NCBI RefSeq assembly: GCF_043555985.1 | Contig: NZ_JBIGIC010000001.1 | Location: 1 to 64,000, forward strand | Origin: Pelomonas candidula | Lineage (GTDB): Bacteria; Pseudomonadota; Gammaproteobacteria; Burkholderiales; Burkholderiaceae_C | DNA: 64,000 nucleotides | Direction: 5' to 3' | In this document: piece after piece, positions 24,620 to 33,202 of the stretch | Layout of the letters: every line of letters starts with the position of its first letter | Position numbering within the stretch: the stretch's first letter is position 1 | Program-made: the position numbers and the translations under genes | The notes under the pieces: model-generated | The model's database searches: none | The model's input: only the letters and a program-made list of their open reading frames with translations | Told to the model about the DNA's origin: nothing

Positions 24620-25674
24620 GTATCCAGACCGACGATTTCGCGCCCGCGCCCCGCGTCGTCAGCGCCGCGCCCGAGTCCAGTCGTGAGGAGGCGCTGGAAC
24701 GCGCGCTGCGGCCCAAGCAACTGGACGACTACGTCGGCCAGGCCAAGGCGCGCGAGCAGCTGGAGATCTTCATCGGCGCCGCCCGCAAGCGCCGCGAGGC
24801 GCTGGACCACGTGCTGCTGTTCGGCCCGCCGGGCCTGGGCAAGACGACGCTGTCCCACATCATCGCGGCCGAGCTGGGCGTGAACCTGCGCCAGACCTCC
24901 GGCCCCGTACTGGAAAAGCCCAAGGACCTCGCCGCCATCCTGACCGGCCTGGAGAAGAACGACGTCCTCTTCATCGACGAGATCCACCGGCTCAGCCCGG
25001 TCGTCGAGGAAATCCTCTACCCGGCACTGGAGGACTACCAGATCGACATCATGATCGGCGAAGGCCCGGCCGCGCGCTCGATCAAGCTGGACCTGCAGCC
25101 GTTCACCCTCGTCGGCGCGACCACGCGAGCCGGCATGCTGACCAATCCACTTCGTGATCGTTTCGGCATCGTCGCGCGGCTGGAGTTCTACACGCCGGCC
25201 GAACTGCAGCGCATCGTCACCCGCTCGGCCGGCCTGCTGAACGCGCCCATCGACGCCGACGGCGCGCTGGAGATCGCCCGCCGCTCACGCGGCACACCAC
25301 GCATCGCCAACAGGCTGCTGCGCCGCGTGCGCGACTACGCCGAGGTGAAAAGTGACGGCCGCATCGTCGCCGGCGTCGCCGACAAGGCCCTGGCCATGCT
25401 GGACGTCGACCCGCAGGGCTTCGACCTGATGGACCGCAAGTTCCTGGAGGCCGTGGTGCACCGCTTCGACGGCGGACCGGTAGGGTTGGAGAACGTAGCC
25501 GCTGCCATCGGCGAGGAGGCCGGCACCATCGAGGACGTCATCGAACCCTACCTGATCCAGCAGGGCTTCCTGCAGCGCACGCCGCGCGGCCGCATCGCGA
25601 CGCTGGCCGCCTACCGCCACCTGGGCCTGGCACCACCGGCCGGCAAGGGCGGACCCGACCTGTTCGGGGCATGA
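24616..25674 (+). CDS. ruvB: Holliday junction helicase RuvB
   Basis: A 352-residue AAA+ motor that drives branch migration with RuvA. Walker A is GPPGLGKT (70-77), Walker B FIDEIHRL (around 119-126), sensor region GATTRAGML, and the C-terminal winged-helix domain ends around RTPRGRIATLAAYRHLG. Length is typical. A strong bidirectional terminator begins at its stop codon. Confidence 0.98.
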   Translation: MSIQTDDFAPAPRVVSAAPESSREEALERALRPKQLDDYVGQAKAREQLEIFIGAARKRREALDHVLLFGPPGLGKTTLSHIIAAELGVNLRQTSGPVLEKPKDLAAILTGLEKNDVLFIDEIHRLSPVVEEILYPALEDYQIDIMIGEGPAARSIKLDLQPFTLVGATTRAGMLTNPLRDRFGIVARLEFYTPAELQRIVTRSAGLLNAPIDADGALEIARRSRGTPRIANRLLRRVRDYAEVKSDGRIVAGVADKALAMLDVDPQGFDLMDRKFLEAVVHRFDGGPVGLENVAAAIGEEAGTIEDVIEPYLIQQGFLQRTPRGRIATLAAYRHLGLAPPAGKGGPDLFGA

Positions 25675-25699
25675 AAAAAGCGCCCCGCGGGGCGCTTTT
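25674..25699. terminator. Bidirectional intrinsic terminator between ruvB and the porin gene
   Basis: A 16-base perfect palindrome of GCGCCCC/GGGGCGC (25680-25695), preceded by six A and followed by four T. It can end ruvAB transcripts on one strand and porin transcripts on the other. Confidence 0.88.
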
Positions 25700-25719
25700 C
25701 CGTTTCCGGTCCGCGAGGA

Positions 25720-26676
25720 TCAGAAGTTGTGGCGGATACCCACAGCGAGCGAGTCGAAATCGCCCTGCTTGTTCGGCAGCTTCTGGTCGACGCTGGTGTA
25801 GAACGTGTAGACCTTGGTGCGCTTGCTGAGGTTGTAGTTGTAACCCAGCGTCCACTGCGAAGCACCGGCGTTCTGGAACGTACCGTCTGCGCCGGCCTTG
25901 GTGCCACCGATGTTGAAGTGGAACTCCGACTGACCCAGCGTGTACATGGCCGACACGCGGCCAATGTTGCGCGACTTGAAGCCGGCGACTTCTTCGCGCT
26001 GGGCGTAACCGGTCAGCAGGACGGGGCCGATCGCGTAATCGGCCTCGATGCCGTAAGCCGTACGCTTGGCTGCGGTATCTGCACGAGAGTAGGTCAGGCC
26101 AACGTGCAGGCCATCGGCTTCGTAGTTGCCCGACAGGTCAAAAGCACGGGCATCGCCGGCCGTGCCTTCACCAGCATGGGCCGACGCAATGAAGCTGAAG
26201 CCGTCCACGGTCGGCGAGAAGTAGCCGATCTTGTTGGAACGGAAGCCGAAGGCGAAGGACGAGAACAGCGCGTCCGACGAAGTGCCGGTGTCGTGGTTGT
26301 GGTTGCTGGTACGGTCAACCGTCGAGAAGTACGAATCCGGGAACCAGGAGCCGAGACGGATCGTGCCGAAGGCGCCGCTCAGCTCGACGTTGGCCTGACG
26401 GTTCCAGAACTTGGTGCCCTCGGTGGCGGCGCCGGTGTCGGAATTGAGACCGTGTTCCAGGTTGAACGAGGCCTTCAGGCCGCCGCCCAGATCTTCCGTG
26501 CCACGCAGGCCCAGACGGGAACCGTTGTTCTCGACCTTGGCGACCCGGTCAGCGTTGCCGATCTTCTCGCTTTCAACAGAAGTGTTCAGGCGGCCCCACA
26601 GGGTGACGGAACTTTGGGCGAAAGCCGGAGCAGCCGTGACAGCGGCCAGGGCGGCAACGAGAGCAATCTTCTTCAT
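25720..26676 (-). CDS. Gram-negative trimeric porin (Burkholderiales type)
   Basis: A 318-residue outer-membrane general porin. The start at 26676 gives a signal peptide MKKIALVAALAAVTAAPAFA, then the mature N-terminus QSSVTLWGRLN typical of this family. Alternating beta-strand sequence, an SRLGLRGTEDLGGGL block and a terminal phenylalanine (IRHNF) for Bam assembly are all visible. It has its own promoter and a shared terminator. The permeation substrate cannot be read from sequence. Confidence 0.95.
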   Translation of the reverse strand: MKKIALVAALAAVTAAPAFAQSSVTLWGRLNTSVESEKIGNADRVAKVENNGSRLGLRGTEDLGGGLKASFNLEHGLNSDTGAATEGTKFWNRQANVELSGAFGTIRLGSWFPDSYFSTVDRTSNHNHDTGTSSDALFSSFAFGFRSNKIGYFSPTVDGFSFIASAHAGEGTAGDARAFDLSGNYEADGLHVGLTYSRADTAAKRTAYGIEADYAIGPVLLTGYAQREEVAGFKSRNIGRVSAMYTLGQSEFHFNIGGTKAGADGTFQNAGASQWTLGYNYNLSKRTKVYTFYTSVDQKLPNKQGDFDSLAVGIRHNF

Positions 26677-26738
26677 CGTGAGCCTTTGCAAAGGGTTGCG
26701 GCGAGTCGGGAGACCCACCTTGGAAAAGTATGTAAACG

Positions 26739-26768
26739 AGTATAGGAGGGACTTTTCTTCGGACCGAA
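26739..26768 (-). promoter_or_regulatory. Probable porin promoter
   Basis: Minus-strand -35 TTCGGT (26768-26763), 18-base spacer, -10 TATACT (26744-26739), about 60 bases upstream of the porin start. The -10 is good and the -35 poor, as in many regulated porin promoters. Confidence 0.5.
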
Positions 26769-26819
26769 CGGGCCGATGTGTCGATGCAACAGTCGGCTTA
26801 GGGGTCCTGTGTATGACTT

Positions 26820-27464
26820 TCAGGCGGCGACGTCGTCGGCACTCAGCCCGGCCAGGTGGCGGTCATCGTTCCAGCCGACCAGCGTGAAGCCCTCGCCCGT
26901 CGCCAGCAGGCGGTTGATGGTCGCGTTGCCGAGTTGCCAGCTGCGCGGCGCGTCCAGCGCCGTGCGTGTGGCGGCGCGATAGAGGCAGTCCAACACGCCG
27001 CCATGGGCAACAAGGGCGATGGCCTGGCCGGGATGGGCGGCGACGGCGCGCTGCGCCGCGACCAGGCAGCGGGCGCTGAAGGTGTTCAAGCTCTCGCCGC
27101 CGCCGACCTGGAAGTCCGGCTCGCGCCTGCGCCAACGGGCGGAGTCCTCGGGGTGGTTTTGCGCGATCTCGTCCCAGCTCAGCCCCTCGAAGCGGCCAAA
27201 GGCGCGCTCGCGCAGGCCCATGTCGATCTGCACGACCAGGCCCTGGCTGCGCGCCACGGCCTCGGCGGTCTGGCGGGCGCGGCTGAGGTCACTGGAATAG
27301 ATGGCCGTCAACGGCTCATCGGCCAGCGCCTCGGCCAGGCGCTCGGCCTGGGCCAGGCCCAACGTGCTGAGTGGGATGTCGGTATGCCCCTGGATACGCG
27401 TCGCGCGGTTCCAGGCGGTCTCGCCATGGCGAATGAGGATGACGCGGGTCGCCTGTTCCAGCAT
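26820..27464 (-). CDS. Histidine phosphatase family protein (phosphoglycerate-mutase-like)
   Basis: A 214-residue phosphohydrolase with the phosphohistidine motif LIRHGETAWN near residue 13 and a second catalytic histidine in LVAHGGVLDCLYR. Family members include cofactor-dependent mutases, alpha-ribazole phosphatase and small-molecule phosphatases; the substrate here is not identifiable. The ATG overlaps the stop of the DUF1840 gene by one base. Confidence 0.9.
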   Translation of the reverse strand: MLEQATRVILIRHGETAWNRATRIQGHTDIPLSTLGLAQAERLAEALADEPLTAIYSSDLSRARQTAEAVARSQGLVVQIDMGLRERAFGRFEGLSWDEIAQNHPEDSARWRRREPDFQVGGGESLNTFSARCLVAAQRAVAAHPGQAIALVAHGGVLDCLYRAATRTALDAPRSWQLGNATINRLLATGEGFTLVGWNDDRHLAGLSADDVAA

Positions 27465-27787
27465 CAGACGCCCCAGACGACGTCGACGTTTTCGAGCTGG
27501 CTGCGCGCCATCAGCTCGCGCAGCGGCCAGGCGCGCTGGCGCAGCGACACGCCCTGGCGCCGCGGCGGCGGTTCGCCGGCAGCCTTGGCGGCATCGACGG
27601 CCTGCTGGAACTGGGCCTCGTCGGCAGCGACGCCGGCTTCCAGCGCCTGGATCAGGCCCGGCAGCGCGGCGGCTTCGAGGATGCCTTGAGGAGATGGCGA
27701 GCGCCCCAGCAGGCGCAGCACGGCGTCGCCAGACTCGGCCAGCATGACGACGTCGGCGCCAGCCTTGGATTTGAAGCGGTAGAGCAT
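27464..27787 (-). CDS. DUF1840 family protein
   Basis: A 107-residue small soluble protein matching the DUF1840 pattern common in Burkholderiales: MLYRFKSKAGADVVMLAESG at the N-terminus, a central acidic/alanine-rich helix, and a C-terminal RQRAWPLRELMARS block. The function of the family is unknown. It is coupled to the phosphatase gene downstream. The longer frame upstream overlaps the GGDEF-EAL gene and is rejected. Confidence 0.88.
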   Translation of the reverse strand: MLYRFKSKAGADVVMLAESGDAVLRLLGRSPSPQGILEAAALPGLIQALEAGVAADEAQFQQAVDAAKAAGEPPPRRQGVSLRQRAWPLRELMARSQLENVDVVWGV

Positions 27788-27819
27788 GGCCTCATTGTGA
27801 GCCCGCCGACATCGACCGC

Positions 27820-29958
27820 TCAGCCGGTACTCGCGAGGCCCAGCCAGCCGGAGACGGCGGAGTCGACGACGTGGCGGCGCGGGCGCACGCGCTGCTCGAA
27901 GTCTTCGGGCCGCAGCGGTGGCGCGAACAGGTAGCCCTGGAACTCGTGGCAGCCGGCCTGGGCGAGAAAGTCGCGCTGCGCCTCGGTCTCCACGCCTTCG
28001 GCGATGACTTGCAGCCCCAGCGCCCGGCCCATCTGCACGATGGCGTTGGCGATGCCGACGTCGCTGGGGTCGCCCGGCAGACCCTGCACGAAGCTGCGGT
28101 CGATCTTCAGGCGCTGGATGGGGAAGCGCTTGAGGTAGCCCAGCGACGAGTAGCCGGTGCCGAAGTCGTCGATGGACAGCGTGACGCCCAGCGCCGCGAC
28201 GGCCTGCATGCGCTTGAGGTTCTCGTCGGCGTCGCCCAGCAGCACGCCTTCGGTCAGCTCCAACTCCAGCATGCTGGCCGGCAGCGCGGCGTCGCGCAGC
28301 GCGGCGGCGACGGTCTCGACAAAGTGGGCCTGCTGGAACTGCAGCGCCGACACGTTGACGGCCACCGGCATGCGCAGGCCGCGGCTGAGCCAGTGCGCTG
28401 CCTGGTCGACGGCCTCGCGCAGCACCCATTCGCCGATGGCGACGACGAAGCCGCTCTCCTCGGCCAGCGGGATGAACTCGGCCGGCGAAATGTCGCCGCG
28501 CTGCGGGTCGCGCCAGCGGATCAGCGCCTCGGCGCCGATGACGCGGTCGCTGCCCAGCTCCACCTGCGGCTGGTAGTGCAGCCGGAAGCGCCCCTCGGCG
28601 AGCGCCTGGCGCATGTCGTGGTCCAGCCGCATGCGCGACAGCAGGTCCACTTCCTTGCGCGGCACGTGGAAGCGGAAGCCTGCACGGCCGCCTTCCTTGA
28701 CCCAGTGCATCGCGCGCTCGGCGCTGGCCAGAAGTTCGTCGGGGGTGCTGCCGTCGCCCGGGTAGAGCGCGATGCCGCAGCTGGCCGTGACGGTGAAGCT
28801 CAGCGTGTCGAAGCTGAACGGCTGAGCCAGCAGTTGCTGCACGCGGCGCGCGGCGGCCTCGGCCTCGAACATCTGCGCACCGTCGACCAGCAGCGCGAAC
28901 TCATCGCCCCCCAAGCGGGCCAGTGTGTCGTTGGGGCCGACGGCGCCGCGCAGCCGCTCGACGACTTCGCGCAGCACGCGGTCGCCGTAGCTGTGGCCCA
29001 GGGTGTCGTTGATCTGCTTGAAGCGGTCCAGGTCCAGATGCAGCAGCGCAAACACGGGCGCCGGCTCGCCCGCGGTACCTGCAGCCATCTGCTGCACGAT
29101 GCGGTCAGCCAGCGCGCGGCGGTTGGGCGCACCGGTCAGCACGTCGGAGCGGCCCAGTTCCTCGATGCGCTGGTGAGCGGCGAGCTTCTCGCTCAGGTCG
29201 CGGAACGAGAACACGCGGCCGATGGGCTCGCCACGCGACATCTGCGGCAGCGAGACCTGCTCCAGCACGCGGCCATCGGCCAGGCGCAGCACGTCGCTTG
29301 AGCGCATCAGCGGTGCGTCCAGCAGCGCCTCGATGCGCAGCCGGTATTGCTCGCCGTCCAGCATGACGCGCTGCAGGCTCAGCCAAAGGCCGGCGTCGCC
29401 GGGCTCGTGCAGCAGGCCACCGGGCAGGCCCCACAGCTTGGCGAAGCGGCGGTTGAAGCTGCGCACGCGGCCGGACAGGTCCACGACGAGGATGCCGTCG
29501 GCGGTGGATTCCAGCGTCGCTCGCAGCTCGGCCAGCAGCGTCTCGCGCTCGGCCTCGGCGCGGCGGCGGCGCGTCTGGTCGTGCAGCAGCACCAGCCAGT
29601 AGCGGCCGCCATCGGGCGTGTGGATGGGGCTGATGCTGCGGCTGACCCAGCGCGGCTGACCGTCGCTGTGGGTCAGCACCGTGTCGGAGCGGATGCGCGC
29701 GAACGGGTCACGCGCGGCGCCCTGCCAGAAGGCCTCATCCTCCAGCGAGCCGCACAGCACCGACGGTGCCTGGCCCAGCGCGCGCTCGGGCTTGAGGCCC
29801 AGCAGGCGCAGCGCGGCGCGGTTGACGACGCTGACCGTGAGGCTCTCTCCGTCGACGAGCCAGGCGGGTTCGGGGAGACCTTCGAGCAGCACGCCCACTA
29901 CGGGCGGCGTCTCGGGAACGCGAGGCACGGGTGAGCTTGCCTCGCCGCTGGCGTTCAC
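27820..29958 (-). CDS. PAS-GGDEF-EAL c-di-GMP signalling protein
   Basis: A 712-residue soluble protein with two PAS-like domains (about 25-130 and 145-255), a GGDEF domain with intact GGDEF (350-354) and an EAL domain with EAL (477-479) and DDFGTGYSS (597-605) plus EGVET. The inhibitory RxxD site ahead of GGDEF is absent (Gly-Pro-Asn-Asp at 341-344). Both cyclase and phosphodiesterase chemistry look possible; net activity is unknown. Its start overlaps the HD-GYP gene stop (ATGA), so two c-di-GMP proteins are made from one transcript. Confidence 0.94.
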   Translation of the reverse strand: MNASGEASSPVPRVPETPPVVGVLLEGLPEPAWLVDGESLTVSVVNRAALRLLGLKPERALGQAPSVLCGSLEDEAFWQGAARDPFARIRSDTVLTHSDGQPRWVSRSISPIHTPDGGRYWLVLLHDQTRRRRAEAERETLLAELRATLESTADGILVVDLSGRVRSFNRRFAKLWGLPGGLLHEPGDAGLWLSLQRVMLDGEQYRLRIEALLDAPLMRSSDVLRLADGRVLEQVSLPQMSRGEPIGRVFSFRDLSEKLAAHQRIEELGRSDVLTGAPNRRALADRIVQQMAAGTAGEPAPVFALLHLDLDRFKQINDTLGHSYGDRVLREVVERLRGAVGPNDTLARLGGDEFALLVDGAQMFEAEAAARRVQQLLAQPFSFDTLSFTVTASCGIALYPGDGSTPDELLASAERAMHWVKEGGRAGFRFHVPRKEVDLLSRMRLDHDMRQALAEGRFRLHYQPQVELGSDRVIGAEALIRWRDPQRGDISPAEFIPLAEESGFVVAIGEWVLREAVDQAAHWLSRGLRMPVAVNVSALQFQQAHFVETVAAALRDAALPASMLELELTEGVLLGDADENLKRMQAVAALGVTLSIDDFGTGYSSLGYLKRFPIQRLKIDRSFVQGLPGDPSDVGIANAIVQMGRALGLQVIAEGVETEAQRDFLAQAGCHEFQGYLFAPPLRPEDFEQRVRPRRHVVDSAVSGWLGLASTG

Positions 29959-31265
29959 GCGGTGAGCTCCCCAGGCCCCGTGCTGACGGCGTCGAAGAAG
30001 TAAGCGATGCGCGCCCGCGGGCTGAGGTAGTCCAGCGACGCGCGCGGCAGGAACTGGGGCTTGAGGCTGCGGCGGATGCCGAGATCGGGCATCTCTTCGA
30101 GATTGAGGATGAGGGCCTCGTCCTTGGGAATCTTGATGTCGTGGACCATGACACGCGGCTTCAGCGGCCGCGCCGAGTTGACGGACACGACCAGCGCGTA
30201 GCGGTCGTCGGTGAGCTGCACGGTCGAGCCCGGCGGGTAGACGCCCATCATGCGGATGAAGGCGTTCAGCATGGTCGCATCAAAACGGTTGCGGCCCTGC
30301 GCGAACATCAGCGACAGCGCCTCGTGCGGCGTCATCGCCTTGGAGGTGATGAGCGGGTTGCACAGGCCGTCGAAGCGGTTGACCAGCGCGACGATGCGCG
30401 CGCCGGTGCTCATGCGATCCATGTTGATGCGCTGCGGGAAGCCGCTGCCGTCGGCGTGCTCGTGGTGCTGCGCGATGATGAGCAGCGGCGCCGGCGCCAG
30501 GCCCATGGTCTGGGCGATGGCCACGCCCTTGGCAACGTGCTGCTGGTAGGCCTGGGTCTCGGCGGCGGTGAAGCTCTCGTCGCGGTGGCGCAGGCGGGCG
30601 GCGACCTCGAGCTTGCCGACGTCGTGCAACAGCGAGCCGACGCCGAGGTCCATCATCTCGTCGCGCCCCAGGCCGAAGGCACGGCCCAGCAGCAGCGCGA
30701 TGATGCAGACGTTCAGCGCATGGGCGGTGGAGCGGTCGCCGGCGGCCTCGTTCAGCAGCCGCATGTTGAGGTCGCCCTCGACCAGCATCTTGTCGAGCAG
30801 CGCGGCGGTGAGGTTCTCGGCCTCGGCGCGGGCCTTGTGCGGGTCGGCCTGGACGCTGTCCATGACCACGCGGAAGCCGTCGGCCGCCTCGCCGTACTGC
30901 TCCTCGCACAGGCGCAGCGCTTCGCGCTGGGCGGCCAGCGCGCGGCGATGGGCCTCGCGGGCAAGGTCCTCGGGGCTGGGTTCGTTCGGCGTGGCGGATG
31001 CGGCGGCCTGGGCATCGTCGGCGCCGCCCGTTGCAGGAGCGCCCGCGGCCTCGGCGGCCGGCTGCAGCGACAGGTCACTCTTGGAAGGGCTCCAGCGCAC
31101 CTGCGTCAGGCCGAGCCGGCGCAGGATCAGCAGCTGGTCGCTGGAGGCGATCTTGAAACTCGACAGCGGAAACGGATGCGACATCCAGCCCAGATCCAGG
31201 TGGATGAACATCCCCACGGTCAATTGGCTGACGTCGATCAGCGGATCGTTTGATCTATCCTGCAT
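29955..31265 (-). CDS. HD-GYP domain protein with DUF3391-like N-terminus
   Basis: A 436-residue predicted c-di-GMP phosphodiesterase. The N-terminal 65 residues resemble DUF3391 (QLTVGMFIHLDLGWMSHPF). After an Ala-rich linker and a helical region comes the HD domain LLHDVGKLE (His214, Asp215, Lys218) and HHEHADGSGFP (267-277), where the GYP signature reads GFP, a change seen in active relatives. It is the first gene of a pair with the GGDEF-EAL protein. Confidence 0.93.
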   Translation of the reverse strand: MQDRSNDPLIDVSQLTVGMFIHLDLGWMSHPFPLSSFKIASSDQLLILRRLGLTQVRWSPSKSDLSLQPAAEAAGAPATGGADDAQAAASATPNEPSPEDLAREAHRRALAAQREALRLCEEQYGEAADGFRVVMDSVQADPHKARAEAENLTAALLDKMLVEGDLNMRLLNEAAGDRSTAHALNVCIIALLLGRAFGLGRDEMMDLGVGSLLHDVGKLEVAARLRHRDESFTAAETQAYQQHVAKGVAIAQTMGLAPAPLLIIAQHHEHADGSGFPQRINMDRMSTGARIVALVNRFDGLCNPLITSKAMTPHEALSLMFAQGRNRFDATMLNAFIRMMGVYPPGSTVQLTDDRYALVVSVNSARPLKPRVMVHDIKIPKDEALILNLEEMPDLGIRRSLKPQFLPRASLDYLSPRARIAYFFDAVSTGPGELTA

Positions 31266-31296
31266 TCACTCAAAACCCGCGCCCGGGCACCCCTCG

Positions 31297-31371
31297 ACTT
31301 GACTCAAGTTTCGGCACCGCTGCCGAGGAACCTGAGCCAGCCTCCTGCTATACGTCAAATCGGCCGATTTG
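31297..31371. promoter_or_regulatory. Two palindromes upstream of the HD-GYP gene
   Basis: ACTTGA-C-TCAAGT at 31297-31309 and the perfect 16-base palindrome CAAATCGGCCGATTTG at 31356-31371 lie 30-110 bases upstream of the HD-GYP start. They look like operator sites for dimeric regulators. The rest of the 288-base gap up to the beta-glucosidase gene shows no gene. Confidence 0.45.
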
Positions 31372-31553
31372 CGCTCCGTGCGATGCGGGAAAAGTTCCCT
31401 TGTGGAGCGCAGGGCGGAGCTTAGCGCCTGAACGTGACCGAATTTCCGAGCATGTGTCGGTGCAAACGCGGAGGAATGCCCGCCTCCGAGCCCCCGGTCG
31501 CGGGGGAAGGCCGCCCCGGGGAGTGAGGCCCGGGGCTTGTCGGACAGCAGCGG

Positions 31554-32915
31554 TCAGCGGCGCGCGTGGTGCTGCGCAATGAAATCTCGGTACCAGTGGG
31601 CGCTGTCCTTGGGCAGGCGGGTCAGCGTCTCGTAGTCCACATGAACCAGGCCGAAGCGCTTCACATAGCCCGAGTTCCACTCGAAGTTGTCGAGCAGGCT
31701 CCAGTAGAAATAGCCGCGCACGTCGGCGCCCAGGCTCATGGCCGTGGCCAGCGCCTGCAGGTGGGCCGACAGGTAGGCGATGCGCTCGTGGTCAGGCACG
31801 CGGCCATCGACGACGCGGTCGGCGTTGGCCATGCCGTTCTCGGTGATGTACATCGGCGGCGGGTTGTACTCGCGGGCCAGGCGCACGAGGTGCTGGGCGA
31901 AGACCTCGGGGACGATTTCCCAGCCCATGTCGGTGAAGCCGCGCTTGCCGGGGCCCTTGACGGTGGTGCCGTCGGCCGTGAAGAGGCTGCGCGTGTAGAA
32001 GTTGATGCCGAGGAAGTCCAGCGGCTGGCGGATGCGCTCCAGATCACCCGGCTCGACCTTGGGCGCGTCGGCACCGACGAAGTCGATCGCATCCTGCGGA
32101 TAGGCGCCGCGGAAGATCGGGTCCATGTACCAGCGCACGTTCAGGCCGTCGTCGATGCGGGCGGCGCGGCGGTCGGCCTCGGTGGGCGTGGCGGGGAAGG
32201 ACGGCGTGTGGTTGAGGACGATGCCGAGCCGGGTCTTGGTCTCGGCGCGCATCGCGGCAATCGCGTCGCCGTGCGACAGCATCAGGTGGTGGGCCACCTG
32301 CAGACTTTCGGCGCGGCTCTTGTGACCAGGTGCGAACTGCGCGGTCTCATAACCGAGCGTTGCCGTGCACCAGGGTTCGTTGTGCGTGGCGATGCTGGCG
32401 AGCCGATCACCGAAACGGCGGGCGACCTCGGCGCCATAGTCGGCGAAACGGGCGACGACGTCGCGCGACAGCCAGCCGCCATTGCCGTTTTCGTCCAGCG
32501 CCTGCGGCAGGTCCCAGTGGTAGAGCGTCGCGTGCGGCTGCAGACCGGCCTGCAGCAGTTCATCGATGAGGCGATCGTAGAAGGCGAAGCCAGCCTCGTT
32601 CCAGGCGCCCTGCCCCAGCGGCTGCACGCGCGGCCAGGCCAGGCTGAAGCGGTAGCAGTCCAGGCCCAGGCTCTTCATCAGCGCCACGTCTTCCTTGTAG
32701 CGGTGGTAGTGGTCGCAGGCGACGTCGATGTTGGAGCCGTCGTTGATGCGGCCGGGTTGGCGGCAGAAGTGGTCCCAGATGGACGGGCCCTTGCCGTCCT
32801 CGGCGCCGGCGCCTTCGATCTGCGCGGCACTGGTGGCAACGCCCCACAGGAAGTCGGGCGGGAAGGACTTGGCGAGTTCGGCGGGATCGAGGCGGGATGG
32901 GTCGAGCAGGTTCAT
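31554..32915 (-). CDS. GH1 beta-glucosidase
   Basis: A 453-residue family 1 glycoside hydrolase, likely cleaving beta-glucosides such as cellobiose. Acid/base Glu180 is in THNEPW, nucleophile Glu359 in YITENG, and the N-terminal FLWGVATSAAQIEG block binds the glycone. There is no signal peptide, so it acts in the cytoplasm on imported sugar. The LacI regulator gene lies upstream on the same strand, and a palindromic operator overlaps the likely promoter between them. Confidence 0.95.
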   Translation of the reverse strand: MNLLDPSRLDPAELAKSFPPDFLWGVATSAAQIEGAGAEDGKGPSIWDHFCRQPGRINDGSNIDVACDHYHRYKEDVALMKSLGLDCYRFSLAWPRVQPLGQGAWNEAGFAFYDRLIDELLQAGLQPHATLYHWDLPQALDENGNGGWLSRDVVARFADYGAEVARRFGDRLASIATHNEPWCTATLGYETAQFAPGHKSRAESLQVAHHLMLSHGDAIAAMRAETKTRLGIVLNHTPSFPATPTEADRRAARIDDGLNVRWYMDPIFRGAYPQDAIDFVGADAPKVEPGDLERIRQPLDFLGINFYTRSLFTADGTTVKGPGKRGFTDMGWEIVPEVFAQHLVRLAREYNPPPMYITENGMANADRVVDGRVPDHERIAYLSAHLQALATAMSLGADVRGYFYWSLLDNFEWNSGYVKRFGLVHVDYETLTRLPKDSAHWYRDFIAQHHARR

Positions 32916-33055
32916 GGTGTGGTGGAGGGCCGGGCGGCGGCCGGTGCCGGGGGCTTGGGGTGGCGATGTGGCGGGTTGGACATCGGCCCGTCAGCGCATC
33001 GAGAGAGCCGGCGCGAGGGCGCCGGAGCGCAGGGTCCAGGGAACCCAGCCAAAAG

Positions 33056-33086
33056 ATCATCCCCGACAATTGACAACGCTGTCAAT
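33056..33086 (-). promoter_or_regulatory. Promoter and LacI-type operator of the beta-glucosidase gene
   Basis: The palindrome ATTGACA-ACGC-TGTCAAT (33069-33086) is a typical LacI-family operator. On the minus strand it contains the -35 TTGACA (33085-33080), with an 18-base spacer to -10 GATGAT (33061-33056), so a bound repressor would block RNA polymerase. A weaker half-match GACA-GCGA-TGTC follows at 33094-33105. Confidence 0.75.
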
Positions 33087-33202
33087 ATGGAATGACAGCG
33101 ATGTCTTCTCGAAAGTGGGATGCATCCAGGCGAACGCGGCGCCCGAACACAGGCTCCAGGTGATGGAGGAGAGCGCCGGGCAGGCGGCGGAGAAACGCGC
33201 GG

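Noticed and set aside
31304..31330. Sigma-28-like promoter TCAAGTTT...GCCGA on the plus strand
   Set aside because: Spacing is one base short and no plus-strand gene follows; the match is explained by the nearby palindrome.
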